From contig JAJNNQ010000024.1 of assembly GCA_027886175.1 (NCBI GenBank), positions 33,893,001 through 33,957,000 of the forward strand: a DNA stretch of 64,000 bases. The letters are read 5' to 3'. Below, piece by piece: positions 12,212 to 25,559 of the stretch. The notes below the pieces were generated by a model. The model saw only the letters and a program-made list of their open reading frames with translations. It ran no database searches and had not been told where the DNA came from. Source of the DNA: Phylloscopus collybita (taxonomy: Eukaryota > Chordata > Aves > Passeriformes > Phylloscopidae). Position 1 is the stretch's first letter. The number at the start of each line of letters is the position of its first letter. Both the position numbers and the translations under genes were made by a program.

Positions 12212-15200
12212 CTGGAAAGCAAAAGAGAATTCAGACAACTTCTTTAGGCAAGAAAACACCTCTCAGTTTAGGAGGGCTCTGGATGGGCAGGATAGTTAAA
12301 CTTCAAAGCAATTGCTGCACTCGGGCACAAGCATTAATGTGAGCTGCACTAAACCCTGCTCATCCATTTACACCAAAGGCAAATCAACTGCAAATCCTGT
12401 AATTAAATATGAGCTGCTCAGCACCCACCAGGTTTGGCATTCTCTCAGCACCTGAAAACTTGAAATTTCTTTTCTTCCTGTATATTTTTATTACCATTTT
12501 TCCTCTTTGAATTTATTGCAGGGATGCAATACACACCATTCTCATGGCAGAACATGCACTTTTGGTCCAGTTTTGTTGACTTAAGTGACCTTGAGGCATT
12601 TACTTGTGCCAAAAAGAGCTGAGTGATGATAGATATGTTCCCCAATGAACTGTACTGTACACAGACCCTTGGTTCATCCTATCTCCCTGTTCAAGAAATA
12701 CTTCTAACCAAATTTCTTCTTATTTGCTGTGCAATATTATATTGAATATAATCCATTATACATGATATAATTTATATTTTTAACAGCTCAAAGTGCTGGC
12801 GCTAATATTCTATTTGGTGGAACAGGAATAGGTCCATTCCACATTTTCTTCTGTTTCTAGTTATCATCTTAAATTCCCTGACTGGCAAAAAACCACCAGC
12901 TATTAATTTTTCAGGGGAAGTTAACAGGTAAGTAAAATGTTATATAGCACTTCTCTTTTGAGAAGAGTTCAAAATACTTGGGCTAAAACATATCTTTCAT
13001 AAAAGAACAACACAAGCTGGTAAACACATCCAAAAGAGAATGAAAGTAATCTTATTTTCTTACACTGAACTGTGAGTAAAGACTGAGTAGATGTGAATGG
13101 GGCTTTGAAAGACATTGTAATAAATACCATGGTTCATTCTGCAGTGCTATTTCACATTTTTCTCTGAGGGAGATGCCTATCAGATGAACACTGGATTTAG
13201 TTATACAGCAGGGGCACTGGTGGTACACGAGGAGTGGGGTGAAAATCTCAGCCCTGTGAATGACTGCACTTGCACAGATGTACTTCATGAGACCTTGTGG
13301 GAGCAAAGTTATTTGTAAACTCCCAATCAGTGCAAGTGAAGAGAACCAGCGGCAGCAGAGATGTGCAGATTAGTTCCTAATCACAAATGAAAGGAAACTG
13401 GTTTCTGGATGGGTGTTCGCCAAAGAGCAGAGGTTTCTGAAGGACATATTTATTAAAGGCTGTGGTGTAATTTAATCATTCATAAAGGACAATAGCAATT
13501 TTAAATAATGGAACCAGTTCAAAGCATCTATGTTTTAAGTCCTGGCTTCAGACATCTCATATGCAGACAGCTCCATGCAGCAAGAAAGGTACAAGGAAGT
13601 GCTGTCAGTTCTCTAACACTCAGTAGTTAAGCAGGTATTCACTTGCTGGCATATGGAAATACAGTCACAACATGCAGTCAACCCTTTAGGCTTGAGCTGC
13701 CATCTTTATTCCAATCACAGAGCAGCCCTGCTTCCTAAAATAAAGAAATAATGATTCAGGCCTTGCACATTTATACTGATACTTAGGAATATCATCTCTC
13801 ACTTCATAGCAGGTATAAACACAAATCTATCCTGTAAAGGAAAAGTTAATAGTAGCCCCATGTATACAGTATCATCAGAACTTTGACATGGGTTAATGTC
13901 ACTACTGAAAACAAAAATGAATTCACTTTATGCCTTCTTTTTCTCTATGCTTTTTATAATACTTACATTTTTCTTTTCTCCAAGAAATATACACAGAGAT
14001 TTATGAAAAAAAAGTTATTTATGTAGATACTTATACATATAAAGAATATATAGCATGTGAGTTCTGTGAAACAAGATAATGAGACAGGCAAGGAGATTTA
14101 ACTGCTCCTGTTGCTGAAAAAATCAGTCCTTTTCCTCTAATCTTCTCATCCTAAGAACAACTCTAAGCTTCCTCTTCTTGTGCTGGTTCTGGCACTAGTC
14201 AGACCCTCCAATGAGGTGGTTAAGCTCAAAAGTGGCAAAAAACGAATGCAGCAGAAAAAAACCCAAAACCCTACAGTATTTTTTTTTTCTTCCTTTCTGC
14301 TGCCTGAAAACTGTGAAGAGAAGGGCTGTGCCATTTAGCATCAGTGCAGTTGTACCAATGATACCTCACCACCCCAGTGCCTCACTGGGTCAGGGGCTGC
14401 AAGGTGGAGCAACACTGCATAGATGTAACACATATGAGCTTTGAAGTCAAGGGGAATACCTCAGGGCTTGATGCAGGACACACTTCCAGCACTAACACCT
14501 TCAGAATATTAACAACTATTTTTAAAAGCTTTTTCCCAAGTTTTTGCTTTAGTGGACTAAATTGAATTCTTGAAAAGGAGTAAATATTCATACAGCTTTC
14601 TTGGTATATTTTTGTTATACAGTATTTAAGCAAAATAGTAAAAAGACCCACAAAAACCATCTACAAAGTATCCAAAAGTACCATAATGTCAAGCACAGCA
14701 ACAGTTCCAAGGTGTGACAATACACCACTTTAGCTAAATGGTAATCTTTGTCACTGGAAACAATATTTTGCAGTTACAGTGGGCTCAGCTGGTGTGTCTG
14801 TGATGCCCAGGACAAGACGGGCAAGACTCTGCACACCAAATCAATGTCCACTACAAATTAAGCTCAATTACTCTATCCACTACAACAACTATGTATAAAG
14901 GGATTTAGAAGTTCAGAGTGACCACAGAAATGGAGAAGACCTGTGCTTAGGTAAGCAACTTTTCCAGAATCTCTGTGTGAATCCATGAAAGAACTTTATT
15001 CTGGTGGTGCGTCCTTTCCTCTTCTGACTAGTTCAGCATAGACACCTATAACTGGTCAGATCCCTGCTGACAGTGACTGACACTACCACATTAAAAAAAA
15101 AATATTCACAGCTATTCTCTGGTTCATATGCAGATCTGGCATTTCTCATTGTAAAGCTGCAGTGATATGCACACATATCACTTAATCTATCACTACCACT

Positions 15201-16964
15201 AGCTCCTCAACCCTTGGTTTCCCTTTGCACGTGTGGCCAAAGTGCGTCATGCCATACGGTGGCTAACTCAAAAGGAATTAAAAACCAGATGGATGAAACC
15301 CATTTTACCTTCCTCACTGAAGCACCTCAGTAGCTCTTACTTGAAGCCTGAATACCCTCTACTATTAATAGCATTAGCCTTTAAAAGTCCTTTCACCCCA
15401 TTTCACTGCTTTCTCTTCTGTCCCTATATTTTTCTAATATAGACAAAAGTAACATTTTTAATGTATTCTCATCTTACACTACCTCTATTTGCCCTGGACT
15501 ACCCTGCCTGATAGAGATGAGATGAAGTGAAAAGAAACTCTACTCCCCCTGTGACTTGTGCCACTTGCTGTTTTTTAGCAGTTAAGGATGCAAACTTTCC
15601 TGGTGATTCAGGGCAATTAAGGTCTTCACACACTCCAAAAAGTTCTTCACCACTGAGAATCAATTCTGAAAAGCGAGGAAGGTTCATGCAGTGCATCTTT
15701 GTCTCAAAGCTACTCCCAAAACAACTCCAAAGTATTTCCATAGAGGAAGTGTTAAATGAACACGCTTTTTTTCCTCAGAAACTCCAGAGCTAATGAGCAC
15801 AAACAAGGCTGAGACTGAGGCTTGTGAACAGCAAGTCTGCAAGCTGTGTGTGCAACACTGAGCATGCTCCTATTTATATTCTTAGGCAGAATCAACCTGG
15901 AATTTCTTTTTACTTTGAAGATTGCAGGCATTAGCAAGGTATACTCACTCAAGGCTTTTCATAAAAATCTCTTTTTTCATCCTAGGACTCAATTTTGTTT
16001 CAGTGGTTACAGGCTGCCAGTTGGGCACCTCAGACAATTTTCCAGCCCTTCTGGCATGTGTAAGTGCACACACACTCACGCACACTGCTCTAACACCTAC
16101 ATTTCAAGCTAAACAGGAGGAGGAGGGTGACTTGGCATCAGAAATTAGGGAGTCGTGATGGGAGAATCCTGGAAAGAATGAAGAATCAGGTATTTTCAGA
16201 AGCTAGGGCTTAGCCAAACTATTATCATATGGGATAGAAGGGACACAACTTTAACATTCAGGGAGTCCCCAAGTCAGAGGCACAAAGCAGCTGTTTTTGA
16301 GTATGTTCACAGTCAACATTGCTACAGAGGTGACACACTATCAGTCAGTAAGTAAAAACAAGCCACTGCAGTTATGGCTGGCTTCTAGTCTTCATTATAC
16401 AGCTTATTCTGTAAGCTGTTCACATAACCAGAGGAGTATTTTCCAATATATACAAAATTCCATATGGTGTTTTATGAATAGTACCATGGGAACTCCTTTA
16501 GAGAATCATGACAATGTTTTTGTTTTGTTTCATTTAATTGTTAAAGTTCACTCTGAGACCATGAACAATTCTTTTTTAGAAAGAGATATATATGTTCTCT
16601 GTTTCCAGTCTGATTCCCACAGTTTTCTCTTGGCTTCCAAATCCCCAAAGAGATCTGACTGACACCAGCCAGTAAGGGCAGAGATTAATAACTGCAGGGC
16701 CAGCCAATGGATGATGCATGATGCCTTCATTAGGTTTTGCTATTGTGTCCAAAGAGAACATTGAAAACACAGTTTCCATGCCACCTTTAAACCACCAATG
16801 GCAGCAGGAGTGAAACTTCCAAAAGCAAACAACTCACACCAGGGGCACACTGGCAAAACTTGAGGTGGTGGGGCTTCTAATAGGGAATGCAGAAGCTTGC
16901 CTATGGAATTACGTGTTCTGACAGCTTCACAGTCCTATTAGCTACTGAAAAAACAAGTAATTTT

Positions 16965-17422
16965 ATAGAATCATGAAATCACTGGATGGTTTTGATTGGA
17001 AGGGACCTTAAAGACCACACGGTTTCAATCCCCCTGCCATAAGCAGAGACGCCTCCCACTAGACCAAGTTGCTCCACAGCACATCCAAACTGGCCCTGAA
17101 TACCTCCAGGGATGCATCAGCCAGAGTTTCTCTGGGCAGCCTGTGTCAGTGTCTCATCACACAGTGAGGAATTTCTTCCTAATATCTAATCTAAACCTGC
17201 TCACTTGTCAGTTTAAAGCCATTCCTCTTTGTCCTATCACTCCATGCCCACCTTGTAGAAAGTCCCACCCCAGCTCTCTTGGACGTAGCCCCTTTAGGTA
17301 CTGGAAGAGTTCTAAAGTCTCCTTGGCACCTCTTGTTCTCCAGGCTGAGCAACCCAAACTCCCCCAGCCTGTCTCCATAGGAGAGGTGCTAAAGCCCTTT
17401 GAGCATCTTTGCAGTTCTCCAT
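16965..17422 (-). mobile_element. CR1 LINE, 3' end fragment
   Basis: Antisense CR1 of about 458 bp: ATAGAATCATGAAATCACTG, GGAAGGGACCTTAAAGACCA, CTCTGGGCAGCCTGTG, TTTCTTCCTAATATCTAATC, CCCTTTAGGTACTGGAAG and a final GAGCATCTTTGCAGTTCTCC are all landmarks of the CR1 3' region in order. It is among the better-preserved copies here. Confidence 0.95.
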
Positions 17423-18926
17423 TATAAATATCCTCATACTTCTCTGAGAGAAAGTCTAAATGACATAATGAGATACTTGGTCTTCAGATCCACACTATCT
17501 CATTTTGGAGAACGGTATGGAAATGCCCTGTCTGACAGAGCAGGTACTCCCTACTCTAGGACAACCTACCTCAGCCAGGAAAAGGAGGATGTACAAAACT
17601 TTCTGGATTATCTGAAAATAAGAAGTGGAAATCACCCACTAAATGTGAAAGCCTAGACTTCTCCAAGAGCAAAACTCTTCTGAAATAGTCTTTAAGGTCC
17701 TTTCTGCTTGTGAGCTTTAATTATCAAAGCAAAGAAAGAAACAAAAAAAATCCCTAAGTATCCTCAGCAGCTATAATTCAACATATTGCAAAAAAAACCA
17801 TTGATGCACTATTTTTGCCATTTATTTCAGGGGATGTAAACTCGCAGCTGGCAGATTTTGAGGGAAACTTGGCTGAAACCTTTATCGCTTTGCTAGTTTT
17901 CCCACTGTAATCACCCTTCACTCTGAGAGAAGCCATAAACTGGCATGATCCAGCCAGCCCATACCCACAGTAAGACTTCACACTACACTATCTTTTATTA
18001 AAGCGTATTATTGAGATCAATATAAAATTGCTAATTGTTACCATTTCCTTTTCTTTTTTTTAGGTTGTTAATCTGAGGCATGGACAAATACAACACAGCA
18101 TTTGCTTCACATTATAAATGGACTCATGTGACAGCGACAAAGCTCCCAGGCTAATGGTCTGCTCAGGGGACCACTTTGCTGCTGACAAAAAGCCCCATGA
18201 AAGCCCATTCTACTGTGGTGAACTCTACAAAGATCTGTCGGCCTGCCTCACAACTACCGACATGAATTACCTTTATCCAGATGCAACACAATAAACATAT
18301 TAAGGAGGCAGACAAATTGCTAGACTCTTGATGGACTTCTGTTTTATATACTCACCCTGTTTGCTGGTCAGCAGTACAGCTACTTTAACAGTATTTCCGC
18401 CTTATTTATTTACTATGCAACATTCAACTTAATAGCTTGTTTCCCTATCTTTGGGCCAGAGGCCAAGGCAGATGTTTGCCTGACACAAAATCCTATTAGA
18501 GGCTGCAGTAACACAATTGTGTGTTAAAGATAAATATTTTATAGCCTGCACTTGCCACCAAGCATCATCATTCCCTAGGCATTTAGAGGCAACTATCTAT
18601 TGGCAAAGAAGAAATAGTTATCTAGCTGGCAACTGAAGGCAGTAGCTTTTTGGGAGTTAATAAGCACCAGGACTGCTTTCTAAGAACTGATTAAATGCCA
18701 TTCAGCGTGGTGTGGCTGTATGAATTCAAATGTAACTGTTTCATTTGATAACCTCAAAAAGTTGATCTGGAGATAGCAGTGTTTGATGTCAGAGACATGT
18801 AGGAATAGCACTGCAGTAGGACAAATAGACCTTAATGAATCAATGCTAATCTCAGTTCTGGAATGAAGGCTCAAGGAACATAAAAAAATTGTATCAATTA
18901 GAATATTCCATATCAAAAATAAGATT

Positions 18927-18943
18927 AAAAAAAAAAAAAAAAA
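18927..18943. repeat. Poly(A) tract, 17 bp
   Basis: A run of 17 A on the plus strand inside the intron, without a recognisable retroposed body upstream. On the transcribed strand it is a U tract. Confidence 0.9.
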
Positions 18944-19997
18944 GAGCAAGGTTTCTTTTAAGTATCCTGTTCGGTCCTTTTACCTAGTAGTCTTGTCCAC
19001 CAGTACATAAGAAATGGCCTCAAAATCTTTTGTTCAGTGCTGGTGAGAAGATATATGTAGCTGCTCAGCCTAAAATAAATTGCCACAGCTACTCATCTAC
19101 CAGCTGAGGAAGATATTGCACACATACTAATTGGTACAATAAAAGGTTTTACCCTTTCCTGATAAATGTTGACTATCTCTATACAAAGATACATTAGTTC
19201 AACAATAGCAAGTGAACTAAAAAAGGAGGTAAACCAAATAATTAGAATAGAATTGTTTACTGTATCAAGCAAATACATATATTTATTGCCACACAGAAAC
19301 ATGTTGTTCCTAATTGTCCACTGATCTATTTTCTGCCTCGTTGTGTTCCCCCAGCTAACGAAAATGTTTTGCTGGGAGGGAGAGGGCGCAGGGAGCAAGG
19401 CAGCAAGCAAGTAGATTCCATGGTTCACATTTGACCTTGAAATCCTCTCTCAGCCACATCAGTGCAAAAGGGCCATGAGGAGTGCCCAGCATTCCTCTCC
19501 CTGCACATTGAATTACATTGCTTGGGAGAGTGAAGGGACACCACATTATTTCTCCTTACTCTTTGCTGCTGCACTAGAGCAACCTTAAAAAGCCGCATAT
19601 TATTTTTCCTAGATCTGCTTGTCCAGGATAAAACTGACACCTACAAGCTCACTGCAATAACATCTCTTTCACAAAAATGCTCCTTGTCACTGCCCTGACT
19701 ACGCTAGCAATAATTTTAATAGGAAGTCAAGCAGTACAACATGAAAGACAAAGAGGATTCTGAAGCTCTGTGAACACATTTAATTTACTTCCCAGTTGCA
19801 GAGCTTGCAGTCTTGTTTATTTTTCAAAGAAAGGATGCTACTCGATTCAATTTCACTGCAGGAGAGGTTGGATTCTAAGCCTAGAGAACTGTCACCTGCC
19901 CTTGTAATTGTGATAACAATGCCAAGACAGACGTGGAGGTGAGAGAGGATAAAAAGGGTTTCAGATGTCTTTAAGCATCAGATTTGACACTAGGAGC

Positions 19998-19998
<1 letters not shown>

Positions 19999-20040
<42 letters not shown>
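19999..20040. repeat. Poly(A) tract, 42 bp
   Basis: An uninterrupted run of 42 A, the longest homopolymer in the window. The 50 bp before it do not match a gene I know, and no target-site duplication is evident, so there is no good case for a processed pseudogene. The length is likely variable between individuals and prone to assembly error. Confidence 0.95.
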
Positions 20041-20042
<2 letters not shown>

Positions 20043-22588
20043 ACTAAAAAGGGTAAGGGGAAAGAAAATGCCCTGGAAACAAAGGAAATGTGGAAATGCT
20101 CGGTCTGGTATGCTCTTGCTCCTCCTCTTCCTTCCCCAGATGAAGCTTTAAAGGACTGATTCCTTCTTACAGTACATCATCACCTGCTGAGATTTCAATT
20201 TTTCTGCTTCATTTGTGTTTTATACAGCTTTTATGCTTCTAGCTCAAGTAATCCACACCTGGCAGCCTGGGATGTGAAAGTCTTGACGGCATCATGGAAA
20301 CTCAGTCATTATTTTTGAGTGCTCTTTCACAGTTTCCTCTTCTGTAGGGCACCTAGTGTGATGCTGATACTGCTAATGCCAGTTGATGTCATGCCAGATT
20401 TTGATATTTTTTTTTTCTTTTTCCTAAGGCTGGGAGGTCTGTTTTAATTAAGGACCCATGCCTACAACCCTGTTTTGCTCTCACATCCCAGTGGAACTCT
20501 AATCTTCACATGCAGGTATAAGGATGCTAAATTAGAAAAAAGGCAACAAGCAGGCAGTCCTTTAAACAACTCTTTAAATTGCTCCTGAATCTGGAAAGTG
20601 AGAGAGAAGGACAGTAACCACAATACTGAATTACATGTTATTCTCCCTCCTCTTTTTCTGTAAGAATGTTTTAAAAAAGAAATTTGCAAGTGCAGATACA
20701 CCCCCATCTCCATGAGGGTACTGACAACTGACACCTGCGCCTTCAGAAGTGACTGTACAGGCTGGGCCATTTTACAAGGTGAAGCACAGAAGGTTTGGTG
20801 CTCAGGGACAGTTGGGTTGCTTATTAAAATCAAGAGCTGCTGATTTTGCCAAATTTCACAGTACATCATGTGAGCACATTTTCCCTTGAGCTGTCTGTAC
20901 TTTGGCTTTTAGGCCTGGTTTGAGATGTCTATCCAGGTACTCAAATGACTCTCACCACAATCCTATCAGTCTTTCTCACACCATTCCAAGCACATTTGAC
21001 TCCAGGCCCAGCTGGAAATACTAAAAAGTCAGCTTTTTTCTGTCCTATTTTGAACTTCTGTTCTACAAAAAGAGGGACCAAGTGGGAATAGTTTGGGGAG
21101 TAAATAAAGAAGAGAACAAGCCTGATCATTTCAGAAACCTTTGCCACATTTGGTCTGAACTTGGGTTGCCCTTTGAGAGAGAGCTTTATCTCCCTGATTC
21201 ATTCCTTTCTCTTACTGCTTCCTTATTAAGAAGAAATCTTTCCAGTGCAGAATGCCTTATAATCTGAAGATCTCAGATGGCTGAAAGCATAAAGTGTAAT
21301 GGGATTTCAAATGCACTTGGGCACTGGTCGATGCATATGACCATTTAACTTGATAGTAAAATCTCCCTTGACTTCACCAACTTTTAGGAAATCCTGCTAA
21401 TGTATTTCTCCTGTCCATGGGGCCAAACAGAGAACACTGTTTTCTTTCCTTACAACGTGAGTAATGCTAAAAGCACAAAAGGGTCTTGAAATACAGTTCT
21501 TAAGGAATCATACATTGACCATCTGAAACACCCTCTGTTCCAAAGCACTTGAAATGCGATCACAGGTTGGAAGTTAGCTGGGAAAAAAAAGGTTCAGTGA
21601 ATGATTTTAAACAAAGAGTAGCTGTTGGACTGAAGCCTTCTTCTTTTTCCTTCTCCAATGCAGCTTCCAAGCACAATAAGACTTTAATCCACACATGTAA
21701 CATAACTATGACATGGCTATGGTGATCTAGAAAGACACACTGTGAAGAGTTATTTTCTTCCTAGATTCCCTTTTTTTTGCAGTTGGAATATTTTTAAACC
21801 TGAATTTCACTCCATTAGATGAAACTCTCACGTCCCCTTTTTGCCCAGGGGATTGCAAAGATTTTTTTTTCCTTCCTTCCCACTCTCATAAATTGTTACA
21901 AACTAATACAGGAAACAACAATTATTCAGCCTTCAGGGTTCAACTTCTGGAGCTGTACTAGCAAGAGGGAAGTTACTTCACGTTCAGTACATTACATTTT
22001 TTGCTGTCATAGCTCAGGGCAAGGCTAAATCTGGCCTTGAGTTTCATTTTAAATGATGTTTTAAGTTGGTGTATTACAGGAGGGAAAAAGCAAGCCATTC
22101 TTGCATACACACACACAGACCTACAAATGTAATCTCTTTTGGTCAAACAAATGCCATGAAACCATGGCAATGTTACAATTTTGGGTGCATAATAAAAAAT
22201 ATTTCATGTTACACCAAGTCTTTAGTTAATATATCCAGCCTGATGACTAAGGATGTACTGGCTGGAATGACTGATATGTGAGGTTCAGTTAGGTAAGTGC
22301 CTGGTGCTAGGGACATGCTCTCAAGCAAGATGCCTGGTCTACACAAGAGCCTGATTCCCCTCCAGGTTCTATCTCTACACCCCCTTTGTAGAATGCCCCC
22401 AGTTCTCTGGGGCATCTCAGATGCCACCAAAGTCCTGTGCTCAGGCAGCTGCATTGAACTCTTGGTGGTCTTCTGTCGGGGACAGATAAAAAGCAGTACC
22501 TACGGCTCCGCTCCTGGCCCTTGCAGACTCACTGCACTAATGTGGTCAAATCTTGCTCCTACTCAGAGCCTCCAGCAAGCTGTCTAGA

Positions 22589-22635
22589 AATCAGTTTAAG
22601 ATAATCTATCTAAATCTGTTTTAGATAATCTATCT
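22589..22635. repeat. Imperfect tandem duplication, about 23 bp
   Basis: Two adjacent units share the core TAGATAATCTATCT or its one-base variant (AAGATAATCTATCT): AATCAGTTTAAG... at 22589-22611 and AATCTGTTTTAG... at 22613-22635. Each core contains an internal near-palindrome (AGAT...ATCT). Confidence 0.8.
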
Positions 22636-23253
22636 TTTTTTGAGACTGTTGTAGCACTCAGCAAAAGAAAGCAGTCACACATCTAGTACACAGACCAGCT
22701 GTTACCATTTCAAAAGTCAGCATATTCCAGGAGTGACTGCACAGACCATGTCCTTCTCATCGGCTTGGCCTCCATGCAAAATAAAGATTGGTCCAGTGAC
22801 TCCTGAGGTTCTGATGTTGTTGGCTTCTGTTCTTTTGTGGCCTTACGTGCAAGTATGTACACGTGAATACAGCCCATGGAAAAGTGAGGCTTTAAAGTGC
22901 CTGTTGTTCTAGTACAGAAAGAGTTCTCCTTTTGTGTGCCAAAGCGGACGAGTAACTCCCACAACCTTATTTCTGTGCTTTAGCAGGGGAGCATTCATGG
23001 AAAGAAAAGCCTGCACAAAGCTGCTCTAGCAGCTCGGTAATACGACACAGGAATAAAACAAGCTGTGCTTACATTAGCCTGCAGTCTGGGCTGCGTGGAA
23101 AGAGCTATATGCAAAAGTGTAAAAACGAAAACCATATGCACCATTTTACACATTTCTCCAGAACCCCTCAGACAGCACTTAAATGCCATGTTATTAAGGC
23201 AGAATTCTGCTGTTCTGAAAAAAAGTGAACAGAAAAACACAGGGACAGAAATA

Positions 23254-23299
23254 ACAGAAAGAAAGAAGTAACAGAAAGAAAGAAGTAACAGAAAGAAAA

Positions 23300-23355
<56 letters not shown>

Positions 23356-23357
23356 AA

Positions 23358-23389
<32 letters not shown>

Positions 23390-23391
23390 AG
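23254..23391. repeat. GAAA microsatellite with an upstream 17-bp nested repeat
   Basis: A purine-rich tract of about 138 bp. Its first third repeats the unit TAACAGAAAGAAAGAAG about three times; the remainder is (GAAA)n with two short interruptions (AAAAAG). On the sense strand of TENM4 this is a long (TTTC)n polypyrimidine stretch. Confidence 0.97.
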
Positions 23392-25538
23392 AATAATCAG
23401 CAATAAATAAACCTTTTCTTGACCCTAAAACTAAAGTAATTCCCCAATCAATAAACCTTTTGTAAAAGCTCTGTCAGATCAAAAGAACTTGCCTGCCCGA
23501 ATACAGCACATGGACATGCAAGTTCAATGCTACCAGTCCATGTAAGTACAGATGTAGGCAAAGCTTTTCAAAAAGACAAACCTACCTTCGTTTTTCTACC
23601 ACTTTAAAGCATGATTAAAACCAGACAAAATCTGGAACGTTAAAGACATTCAGACATCTCACTTCACTGAGACGAATACTTACCAGCATCCAAGCAGTTT
23701 TTAGAAACACAACCTAATTTCTTCTATAAATGAATATATAAATGACAATATAAACAAAAGTATCTGTCCATTTTTCTATTTTCCCCACCCAATTTATCAT
23801 TTGTAATTGTACGATCTATTGAAAGAGGTGTGTATATATAGAAATCAAAATAAAAAATAAAGAAAAAGTTCAAGTCTAACATTAAATAAATTATTGCATT
23901 TCTGCTTTAAAAGTAAGCTGGCTTTACACATTTTAATTTTCTACTGCTAGCTATTATTCACTGATCATCAGTGAAGAGATAACTCTACATAGAAGGAGCA
24001 GCCGTGGAAGTTTTCACAGCCAAGCATCTGACCTTTACAGGCATCTTATTATTTAATTATCTTTGAGACGTGTCTTAATTTCCTCTTTATTAGAGATGCC
24101 TTACGTCTTCAATAGAAAAATCCTGAAATAATAATTTTGCCTGCCATTATGGCTTGGGAAGTGGGGTTATTATGCAAGAATTGTTTCAGACACTTGCAGA
24201 GAGGAAAAAGGTCATTACAAGTAACATCTAGATTTGAAACAACAGCTCTGACTTCCTGTTCCTTGGAAGTACTGAAGATCTAAGCAGCAGCAGGCAGAAA
24301 GCTGCAGTTAACATTTAGGGAGCAGTGCACTGTAGGATCACGTACAAACATGAGTGACTGAAGCTGAAAGGGCTTCAAGAACCAAGAGGAATGTTTGATC
24401 TGTTAGGAGTTGTCTGAAAAGGCAGACACAGAGATAAACTCCAACACTGGAACATGCTCACCCTCTTGGCTCACTTCACTGGGAAATGAGGCTGTTCATC
24501 AGTTTTGAGGAAAAACGTGAAAAGATTAAGGGAGCACTGATAAAGCTGCTGTTGACTTCTAGCTGCTAAAGTTTTAAGAGCTGTGTCACTATCTTTCCAA
24601 AATCATCATCACTGTTTTATTGAGAATAGGAAACACACTCTGGATATGAGGAGTACAAACTAATGCGAGAAGTTTCACCTTTGCACAGCCCTCTTTCCAT
24701 TTCCAAATCCAGGCTCAGCCCATGCTTGCTTTTTATTAAGCTCTATAAAGAGAACTGACTAGATTTACACATGGGCTAGATGAAAGTAAAATCTCCCCAA
24801 TCACACTACGACACCTGCTTGCAGCGGGGAATTCTTGCAGCTCACAAAGCTCAGGCAGAGGGAGTTCACCCCACATTTCTGTCTCGCCTTGTGATACCGA
24901 ACCGATCAGACTGGGCTGGATTTGGCTTGGATGGAGAGGGCAACCTCCTGTCTTCTTGCCAACCTTCTGTATGGTCTAGTTCAATTCTCACAGAGGCTCT
25001 CACACTCTATGGCCAGCTGGATGTTTAGAGGAAGACATTTTGCAGGGCTGCAGCATAACCTGAACCTACTCTGAGTATAAGGATTTTCAGTCAAGCAGAC
25101 CTGTCAACAGAATGTCATTCGTGAGATTCAAGACACAAGGAAAGAAAAACCTAACACAGCCTGACAGGGACTCATAAATTCATCTCCTGCTTTCTACATG
25201 AATTGAGTGACTGTATCTTTTCTAAATACTACCTGAGAACTATGAGCTTGGCCACACTCAGAGAAGCTAGGCAAGAGCAGAAAGCAGGAAACAAAGCATC
25301 AAAAAATGGGCTGCCAGCAACAAGAGAGTAATCAAAAAAAGCACTGCCCATGTGACAAGAGCATCAGATGTCTGCTTGCAGGGGGGCACACAGAGCCAAA
25401 GCTGAAAAAACTATTTGCAGAGCCTGCAAAGCTCTGCTGTTATTTTGTAGCAGAGAGATCAATAACACCAAAAATTAGGTGATTTTCCTTCCTGGCACAG
25501 TTCTCATATGTTGCTGTATTTCTTTTTCTGTGCAGAGC

Positions 25539-25559
25539 AAAAAAAAAAAAAAAAAAAAA
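25539..25559. repeat. Poly(A) tract, 21 bp
   Basis: A run of 21 A following TGCAGAGC. No associated retroposon body was recognised. Confidence 0.9.

Noticed and set aside
16996..17427. Open frame of 143 codons on the plus strand
   Set aside because: It lies inside an antisense CR1 copy and has no similarity to a protein I know; it is a by-product of the repeat.
23254..23391. Regular direct repeats that could suggest a CRISPR-like array
   Set aside because: There are no unique spacers; it is a simple GAAA microsatellite in a vertebrate intron.
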